DNA of 64,000 nt, taken from positions 622,001-686,000 of the forward strand of contig JAJEKV010000057.1 of NCBI GenBank assembly GCA_021234155.1. The letters run 5' to 3'. Positions 55,715 to 64,000 of the stretch are shown here, piece after piece (the stretch's first letter is position 1; each line of letters begins with the position of its first letter). Origin of the DNA: Isoetes taiwanensis (taxonomy: Eukaryota > Streptophyta > Lycopodiopsida > Isoetales > Isoetaceae). Both the position numbers and the translations under genes were made by a program. The notes below the pieces were generated by a model that made no database searches, had not been told where the DNA came from, and worked only from the letters and a program-made list of their open reading frames with translations.

Positions 55715-58700
55715 CTCCCCACACCAAACTATGTAGAACCTTTAGAACAGCGGAGGTTAAACATTTACAGAGTGTTCAAGTGAGGGACATAATGAGAATG
55801 TCGTAGAAGTCTTGATACCCAAAATGCCAATGTCGTGGAAGTACAAAAATGCGTAAGAGGTTGAAGGCTGTCATACCCTTCTCTTGAGCTTGCCACAAGC
55901 TCTAGCTAAAATACATAGAAGTCCAGATAGAGGTTGAAGGCTGTCTCACCACTTCTCGAGCTTTTACTTACTAGCTCTCAGAATATCCATCCAATCAAAG
56001 TGTCTTGAAGGAGTTGAACAAAAATTTGGAAAAATTTGTGGAAGAGTACGGAAGGTTCTAAGTCATCTTCACGCCCGGTTTTGAGCTGGAAAGAAGGATT
56101 GAAACAAGAGTTGAGCGAAAGAGTTGAAACATAAGTGATTGAAGGAGTAGGAAGGCCTGAGTCATCTTCCATACATTTGAACTTGAAAGAGTTTGGCGAG
56201 ATAGTTGAACTTGAAGGGAGTTGAAGTGTAGAGGAAGCGGGGAAGGCCATAAGTCATCTTCCGCCATTGATTGAACTTGAAGAGGCTCAGCATACATGTA
56301 TTATATGGGCTGAGATGGATTGAAAAAGAAGTTGATTGTCTCTCAGCATGCATTTGGAGTGGAAGTGAGGAGGTAGAAAAGCTTGAATGTTGAGGAAAGA
56401 TTGCTGAAAAAGGCCTACTTGGGGCATGTGAGGGTTGTTAGTACAAAGTGCAAGAAGATTTCCAGAATGCGACAAAAGATGAAGCGTCCCCAAAATGTGC
56501 CAAAAATATGCTCAAAGATACTTCTTTAGCGTCAAAAGTTGATTGAAAGTTGTGTGTGGCAATCGCCTTGAAGACGTGTGGTGTTGAACTCATGCATTGG
56601 TAAGTGATAGGCCATCTAGAATATTTAAGTGTCGAATGCTCTCTCGAAAGAAAATCATAAGATGGCATAAAAAGCGCGGACGAAGTGTTTGGCGGGGCTC
56701 ACGCCAAAGGGGATGGGCAGGTAGAAGGGTTTTTGATCATTGTGATGTAAGTTGCCAATGGCGGAGAGGCCACGCCCGTGGAGGGCGATGAGTCGCAGCG
56801 AGGCCGCCCTTGAGGTCTTTGATGTGGAGCCACTTGTGACGGTAGTGAAGGCAAAAGAAAGTTCCCGCATGCAAGGGGCATGGAGATCAAATTTTAGTTT
56901 TAGAGTGTCGAGCAAGATTTGTAATTTCTTTCTTACTTGAGGAGGAGGGGCTCTAGGCGTTGCCTTCAAAATTTGGAGTCACAGGCCTTGGATGTGCTTT
57001 CGGTTTTTAATGAAGAAGAGTAGTGCAGGTGGCGAGCTTCACGCACGCGGTGTGAAGGTGTCTGCGAAGAAGCGGCGGCGTGATGTTTAGCTACACATGG
57101 TGAACATGGCCCAGTGCTGCTTGAGAGGCATGAGAGGAGATGCATAGAAGAAGATCGGCCGTCTTGAGCCGTGGAATTCTTCACATTGTGAGTGGGGCCA
57201 CACTGTATGAAGCCCACTTGAGTCACAAGGCAGGTGGGCAGGCTATCCCGCTTAGTGGTAGAGCAGTCAAATATGGCGAAGAAGGATCTTCTTCCTTGTT
57301 GAACTAAACCAAACTGTTTCTTTTTGTGCGGTATAGGCGGTTGGGTCCCCAGAGCCCGTTCATATGCAAACTTGAGGTGTTATGCTAAAAAAGCGGTTGT
57401 TGTTGCTCAATAATAAGCGAGGAAATGGGTTGAATCATTGAGACGAAGGGGTCCTTATATTGATTTGTGAGCGAGAAGGGTGAGATTAAAGCTGTATTTA
57501 TTTCTGCTTTGTGCATAGAGCTTCAGTGAGCATGAGAAATCGGGGTGTTGAATCACATAGGCATTTGCATGTTGCATCGGGGCCGATGCTGGTTTTGCTT
57601 CGATTACAAATCAACTTGTGGCGTGCGGGCCTTAAGCATCCAAGAAGACTTGGATGGTCTTGGGTATATGTAGCCATAGGAAAGTTGTGACTCATCCGGA
57701 TGCTTAGCAAATGCAAAAGAATCATTGTTTTCATCAATCATCGGATCCTTGAGAACAGTCTTTGGAGTTTGGGTCATGAAATTTGAAAAGCCCCAAAGAT
57801 TGGTAGAAGTTTTGCTAGCATAGCAGTTGGTAGCGAGAAAAAATAGGAATGAGTAAAACGGAGGAACTGGAGGCCATGGATCTTTGGCTGTGAGATTGTG
57901 CGAGAAGTAGATCATGATGTATATCACAGGTAAGAAAAGCCGCACATGCGAGAGAGTCTAATGTTGAGGAGTTACTTTTGAAGGGAAAAGCTGACCAAAG
58001 AGTATTAGTTGGCGTAGATCTTTACATGTTTGGCTAGCGATCATACAAGTACAATATCAAAGGGATCGTGCCCGAAGATCGAATGGCATCTCTGCAGACC
58101 AAATAAGAAAAATACAGTTCAAGAATATTTAGCCAAGATTTGATGTAGTGCTTTGAACTGCTGACCCAAAAATTAATTGTACATGATGGGAACATGGATA
58201 AGAAAGCGATATATGTATGCTGTGAGAATCTGAATAACATTGAGTGGAAAATATGCGACCATGAACCCAATTAAATAGAACACCATGAACCCAATGAAAT
58301 AGAAACAGAGATATACTTCTTTACGGAATGTACACCTGAAACGAGAGGAGAAACCTATAATGTATGGAAGTAGACGGATATCAAATAGAAACTTTATAGA
58401 CCACCACAACCCGTGTGCCTTGAAATATGGACCATGTCGAAATGAGAATCCAAGATGTGAAACGATCTTTGTTGTAAGATGCTTTGTTGTAACGGCTCAT
58501 ACACGAGGTAAAGATGTTTTGAATACAAAAGCTCAATACGCTTGCAAATTCGATCACGAGAGAAAAGCGTAATCGGAATAATTAGGTGCCAACAAAATAG
58601 GCTCTCTTAAAAATTGGGCAATTGCAACTTGAGACTACATAATTGCAAATATTCCTTTTGTTTTTTTTTTTTGTTGATGGGGTAGAATGGAAGATGTGAT

Positions 58701-59574
58701 TCTTTAGCATGCTTGATGAAAGTTGGTGGAATTTACTGTGAATATAGCCACAATGCCTCGGATATTTTTCTGACTTGGTTGATGAAGCAAAGGGCATGCA
58801 AACTCAGGTCTTTGACTGCTTTGTAACATGAGAAAAGCGGATGTAAATTGCAATAGCCATGATCGAGATTAAAAGCAGTGCCTTTGTTTTGCACATCTGA
58901 CACCAAGGCTCAGGCAGAGAAAGCTGGCTTGTCCATTGGGCTAAGACAACCCGCGATCATCTCCCTGAGAATAAATGGGAGAAATATGTTAGTGAGGAAA
59001 TGGGAGCGAAATTTGGCGGGAGTTCACAATGAAATGGGATTTTGCCCTTTTGATTGGCCTCCTCTTGAAAATTCTAAGGGCATCTTGACCAAGATGGAAG
59101 ACCCAAACTCACAAAATCTAGATCACAGAGAACAAATTTGTGGCATGTGTGTATACGCAGCCCAAAAAATTAATTGTACCACACAGCAGCAAGAAATTAA
59201 TTTAATTGTACGTTGAAGGTAGCCTTAAAAGTCGAATGGAGTGCTGGTGAAATAGAAAAATAGTGTCCATGATGAACCCAAAAAGATGAAGCTTGAGATA
59301 TATGCTCACAAAAGCTTGTATCTGAAGAGCAGAGGATAGCCAAATATATAATGTATCAAGAATGAACCAAATAAGAACCTTAGATTGCAAAATTCACTTC
59401 CCTCTTCTGATAATGGGCAAATATCACGGTCGAGTTGAGATATATCGGAGAGATGAGGATTGGAAGAAAGTGTAATAGATGTAGAATATTATTTTTTAGC
59501 GAAAACTTTCTTTTGGAGATGCTTGAAGAGAACAAAGTATGATCATGAGCCCAAGAAACCGGCGCGAAGCCCGG
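55715..59574. other. Interior of the non-autonomous LTR element
   Basis: An imperfect repeat of about 100 bp (AAGTCATCTTCC with GTTGAACTTGAA, 55,980-56,290) and a short duplication (ATGAACCCAAT, 58,260-58,300) are visible. Open frames such as 56,969-56,655 (minus) and 58,878-59,216 (plus, 112 codons, MPLFCTSDTKAQAEKAGLSI) have no recognised domain. They could be captured host fragments. Confidence 0.4.
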
Positions 59575-60017
59575 TGTTGAGTTTGGGGTTCTTCTTATCT
59601 GACCTTCATTGATCCTTGGTACCTTAGGATGCCTAAGGCATACAAATGCTCATGGATCAACAAAGGTGGGAAGAAACTCAAGAACACAAGAACAAAGCAA
59701 GAATGAAGCAAGCGAATCACATTGATGCTCCAAAGGAGGTGCTCCAAAGCGTGACAAAAACCTGTGGCCAGAGAGGAAATGCTCTCTCTAAATAGTAGAG
59801 CAAAACCTAACCCTAGCGATATCTCACGAATCCCACTGTGGATCTATATAGGCTAAATCTAGGCCATAGATGGTAGGTCCCATATGACAAATACATGTGG
59901 CCTATGCCACCTACCACATATGTGCTAGCAGGCTGTCAGGCCCTAGTCAAGTGGTCCAATATGATAAATACATGTGGCCTATGCCACTCATGTACATATG
60001 TTTGGCCAAGGGCTAAC
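59575..60017. repeat. LTR of the non-autonomous element, right
   Basis: Aligned to the left LTR from TGTTGAGTTT to AAGGGCTAAC with many small differences. Confidence 0.8.
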
Positions 60018-60246
60018 GAGATCCCCTCCCCAATTTGAATCACCATGATTCCAGGCTAAGATAGTTACTTAGATCAACAAAATACCATGATGCTTTGTCC
60101 TTTCAAATACACGATCACCCCGCTTTTTGCAGCTTGCCGATACATTGTCTGCAAAGTTGTTTGTTGCATATATACGCTCAAAGATATTAACGGCATATGA
60201 AATATCGAGGCACGGTAAGTTGCCAAATAAAGAAGACAACCAATTA
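60018..60246 (-). pseudogene. Copia reverse transcriptase end and RNase H start (copy 2), right of the insertion
   Basis: Minus-strand frame reads LIGCLLYLATYRASIFHMPL, then MQQTTLQTMYRQAAKSGVIV and YLKGQ, the conserved block before RNase H in Copia polyproteins. It abuts unit X at about 60,247 on the upstream side. Confidence 0.8.
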
Positions 60247-61689
60247 ATTCATGTGCCTTCTCATGTTCATGCTTGACCAATTTATAGTGATACAAGTAAA
60301 AACAATCTATAATTAATGTCCTAGTCAAATATCAAGCGAGAGAGAACATTTTTAGCTTCATTAATGCTTCAAATATAAGACCAAAACATGTGATTTGAAT
60401 CATGAAAGATGCAAAAATCTTAAATTGAGATCAGGATATTCACTCATATCGTTCTGATTAAATTACATATCTCGGTTGTGGTCTTATATGCACCAGCTCT
60501 TTTCTTGAATAAAAGGATCAACGGTATACCAAGTCTCAATATATATATGAATTCGATGTAAAATTTGCCCTTTGTGAAGGTTTAGCGATTGGTCGAAGTG
60601 CAGTATGCATGTCCACGGCTACAATAATGTTGCCCTGCAATCTATAAAATGCTTTCTGATACCTTAAATTGAGTGCCCTCTGTTTACGCAGCATGCAAGC
60701 CTTTGGTATTTTGCTAGAGTCGATATTCAAACTGCAAATGTACTAGACCTCTCATGACAACTCGAGTTCAAAAGCCAACTCAACCCCTTGATAATTGTAT
60801 GCATTTGAACCATTTTAGACATCAAATGGTGTAGTATGTCGAACACTACTACCATTAGGGAAGATTTAGAAGGGTCTCAAAATGTACCTCCTATCTCCCG
60901 AGTCATTTAAAATGTATTTCCTCCTTTTTCCCATACCACCTAGGACTTCAAACTTCATCATTCTGATTTACTTGGAATATTCTCCCGAATAAAGGGGATA
61001 AGCACATTCATGGCCATATGTATTTAATTACATTGGTTGTCAGTGAGACTGATGCAACAAATGCGCTTCTAAAAAGCCACTTGCATTATAGCACTCACAG
61101 GCAACTCATGATTGTGTTGGTTTTTGTATGGAATCACGAAGCGTCTTGGCGTCACCGGAATTCTTGTCTTCGCTATTTTCATTTTAGAGGCCATGGCCAT
61201 ACAAGCTTCGCCTTCTACATTTTCAAAATTTGAATGTAATAGGTTGAAGCTTTGTATCGACTTTTATTCGGCGTAGGCTATGGCATGTAACGGGATCTTT
61301 ACTTCATCCCAATGCGGGCTTCCCGCCCCTACAATTCGAAATTTGAATTTGTAATGTATAAGCATATGGATTGTAGTAAGAGAATAGACTTTTCGATTTC
61401 CATATGCCGCATTGCAAATTTTAAAAACAGGTTAATGCGGACGTTACGGCTCATGTCTACGAAAGTGAATTGTCTTGGGGCATACAAATTAATACACCTT
61501 CATTTAAGCTCGTCACGTCACCTTGATATGGAAGCTCTAAATGATGTGTGGATAAGAGATCAACGACTCCGCGAATATGCTCGATCTTCCGAGGAGGTCT
61601 AAGAAAATAGGAACTTAGACCTCGGCGATATTTAACGTCTTGCGACTCAAAAATTAATAGAGCATGCGAAGGATGGCAGTTTATATCCA

Positions 61690-64000
61690 TTGGATCCGTT
61701 GTGGCAAAGCGAGTCATTTGGAATTTCGAGTTTAGTCGATTACTGTGGTGGCGGTAACTCACATCTTGGGATATTGTGAGAGGGTGAAGAGGATGAAGGC
61801 ATTCGAATCGGGCATCTGATTCTTGAGGCGTTACTTCAGATTATGTAGAGAGAATTGCCTTAACTTATCTGAAGCTGACTCTCTTTTCTAAACTGTTACT
61901 CCCTTTGTGGCGAGGAAAGTGATAGCTTGGGGAGAGGAAACTTCTTTGAGAATCACGAAGTGGACAAGTCAAATTCGCGATAGGGAGCTACAAGAAAGAT
62001 CCAAGAGCTCGAAGAGCAAGCTTTGGAAAACTTCAATGTAGGTTAAAGAATTTGAAGAAAACAACGCCTTAGCTGAGAAAAGGAAAAGCACTTTTCGGCC
62101 GATAGATGATAAAGATAAAGATAAGATAAGATAAGATAAGATAGATAAGATAAGATAAGATAAGATAAGATGGGCGAAGAACTGAAGTTTGGATCAAAGC
62201 GTCGAGGCGTAGGGTCACGGCCACAAGGTCAGGAACGCTTTATGAGCCAATCAAGATCTGGAAAACTAGAAGCAATCTTGTGGATTTCGTGGTGAAGAAC
62301 CTAGCGACAAGCGAGGGGAGATATGGACATGATTTGTCAGCCCTACTGGCACTCTTCTCTCAAGAAGATGGTATTGAAAATGGTACTAGGAGAGATCTAC
62401 AAAGCTAGAAGAGACAGATGTCTGTGGGAATTTGTTTGTGGCGATGTATGCATCGGTGGAAAAGCGAGATTACGTTCTCTTCAAGCCATTCCACGAAGTG
62501 TTGAAGAATGGGCACAAAAAAGTATTACGTTCCGCGTCCACAAATTGTCCCGAGAATACAGGGTTACTAGGACAAAGATGGTGTATGCCATATTGATAGG
62601 AGAGATGCACCACGTTGAGATAGTACTTTGTAGATCACCGCCATATGCATAAAGATAAGAATGGCAAGGATTATTTGTGATATAGTTGGAATGAATGAGC
62701 GCAATAATCTTTGGGTTGACCTGGTTACTCTCTTACAATTCCTTGTCAAATGTGTAACTTATGATTCTGGAAACTAATGGTAGATTGAAGTTTGCATAAA
62801 ATTGGATGAAATGGAGGCCCGACCAAGTTTGAGAGGTATGAGCCGTAGCTCTAGATCCGCTAAATTTGTTGTCTCATCATAGATGAAGAGCAATTGAAGA
62901 TGCAATTGCATACTAAATCAAAAGAGCAACAAGAATAACAAAAAGATGTAAAGGTGGCCAGGGCCGAGGAGAAGAAGCGTGCGAAAAAATGGTTCTCATG
63001 TCAATGCGAAGATGACACACACACGGTGGTTAGGTCTCTTGGATTCGAAAGAAACCCACGAGGTATTGAAATGGGTGTTCAATCAAAGTACGACATCAGG
63101 AGTCTAATATCTAGATTGAGGGAGGGAAAAATTACCCAAGTAGATCATATGGATCTTACAAGTAATTTTTCACTTGAAGCGTCTGATTCATGAAAGCAAT
63201 GTACAACATAAATTGGAGGAGGACAATAAGAAACATACAAAGTTTATACATCTTTGCAATCATGCAAAGAAGTCAAGTCTTGGGAAGACTATTTCAACCT
63301 TGTCCCTTAACCAAACAAATGCTCCTAATAGAGGGAGAAGAAGATCCCAAGTTCCATGGCATTTTCCCCATTCCATTAGAAGGTTCATATCTCTGCACTG
63401 CGGCTTTGTGAGAATCGCCGACAAGATGATATTTTGAAATACTGGTCGTGTAGAACATTTGAGACAAGAAGAAGAGAAGAAAGGAATTACCGTGAAGTTG
63501 AACATGTTCTGTAAAGCTTGAGGTTTACATAGGTGGCAATGTAGATTAAACTCGATGAAAGCAATGAACCCAGGAAGAACAAGTGTGCCTCGTAAAGATG
63601 TCAATTGGAGGGGTGGCTTCGGCAGCTTCATAAAGAATCATGAAGAGCTCACGAAGCGGAAACCGGATAGGAAAACTTCTATGAATTTGGAAAATTACTG
63701 GCTGGTTGATGCGGGCCAGCGAGGACGGCCGCGCCACCAGATGGCGTTAGATTTGGCATTGAGGAAAAAAAAGCATACAGGATGCATTATTGTGAATTAT
63801 TCCCATACATTGAGGAGAATGGACCTCCATGAAAGTCACGAAATGTTAGAGTGGCGAATAACCTATTAGGGCTTTTCATATAGGCGCATGGGAGAGAGTA
63901 ATCCGCACTACTTGCACATCTTTTGGGCTCATGCACCTTGGTTTCTAGGAAGTATGGAAGCCTAAGCGATTATGGAATTTTACAAGGCATGGAGAATTCG
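61690..64000 (+). pseudogene. Transposase-like gene, copy C, frame-broken and partial
   Basis: Pieces include FVCGDVCIGGKARLRSLQAI (62,323 frame), RSLISRLREGKITQVDH (62,954 frame), LSLNQTNAPNRG (63,174 frame) and GGFGSFIKNHEEL (63,555 frame). It keeps the TAG at the site equivalent to 25,195 (GAGCCGTAG near 62,840). The C-terminal QGMENS region is reached at the right edge. Confidence 0.6.
62101..62171 (+). repeat. (AGATA)n microsatellite, copy C
   Basis: Longest of the three tracts, with GATAA and GATAAA interruptions, in the same gene position. Confidence 0.88.

Larger units (their letters stand above)
55268..60017. mobile_element. Non-autonomous LTR retrotransposon (about 4.75 kb)
   Basis: Two similar terminal repeats (55,268-55,714 and 59,575-60,017) bracket 3.86 kb. 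The element interrupts the Copia RNase H region, which is continuous in copy 1 (45,745-45,760) and so provides the empty site. The flanks AGGAT and GAGAT are consistent with an imperfectly read 5-bp duplication. No gag or pol similarity was found in any frame, so it resembles LARD- or TRIM-type elements that borrow proteins. Orientation and primer site are unclear. Confidence 0.75.
60247..64000. mobile_element. Unit X, copy C, cut by the window edge
   Basis: Parallels 15,805-17,281 and 24,079-26,340 and again lacks the CACTA element. Small indels are frequent but slightly fewer than in copy B. The minus-strand genes and the right end lie outside the window. Confidence 0.75.

Noticed and set aside
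57240-57300. GCTTAGTGGTAGAGCAG, like a tRNA D-arm
   Set aside because: No anticodon arm or T-arm follows at the right spacing and no acceptor pairing is seen.
55715-59574. Searched for gag, protease, integrase or reverse transcriptase
   Set aside because: No conserved motif of these was found in any frame, so the element is described as non-coding.

Overview
This window looks like a repeat-rich nuclear region of a land plant with a large genome. The single clearly conserved host gene is a plant-type EMC3 with eight coding exons. It sits among LINE, Copia, CACTA, non-coding LTR and MITE-like elements and long minisatellite arrays. That gene and repeat balance would suit a fern, lycophyte or gymnosperm, but the species cannot be named from the sequence.

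Layout. 1-0.66 kb is the 3' end of a LINE with its poly-A tail. 1.06-2.16 kb holds a dispersed repeat (called R1 here, minus strand) next to short blocks of a 19-bp minisatellite (called M1). 2.2-7.2 kb is intergenic, with a Tourist-like MITE and a tandem exon-like duplication. 7.27-10.58 kb is the EMC3 gene. 10.6-15.8 kb is intergenic and contains three inverted-repeat or duplication structures and a small pseudogene fragment.

15.8-30.1 kb is copy A of a multi-gene unit called X here. It carries a plus-strand transposase-like reading frame, several minus-strand coiled-coil or unknown frames, and four 62-63 bp hairpin cassettes with shared arms. A 6.8 kb CACTA element (17,282-24,075) and a short LINE (29,487-29,972) have inserted into it. 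30.1-39.7 kb is a mosaic of M1 arrays in both orientations, R1-like tandem arrays and a third repeat (S2). 39.7-43.7 kb has nothing firmly recognisable.

43.7-64 kb is a tandem arrangement with a period of about 9.5 kb. Minus-strand Copia sequence (RNase H, polypurine tract, LTR, primer-binding site) alternates with further copies of X (B and C). The second period is lengthened by a 4.75 kb non-coding LTR retrotransposon inserted into the Copia RNase H region.

The most unusual part is X: its linked genes, its repeated hairpin cassettes and its embedding in a Copia tandem. Copies B and C differ from A by very many short insertions and deletions, so unpolished assembly is a real alternative to biological decay there.
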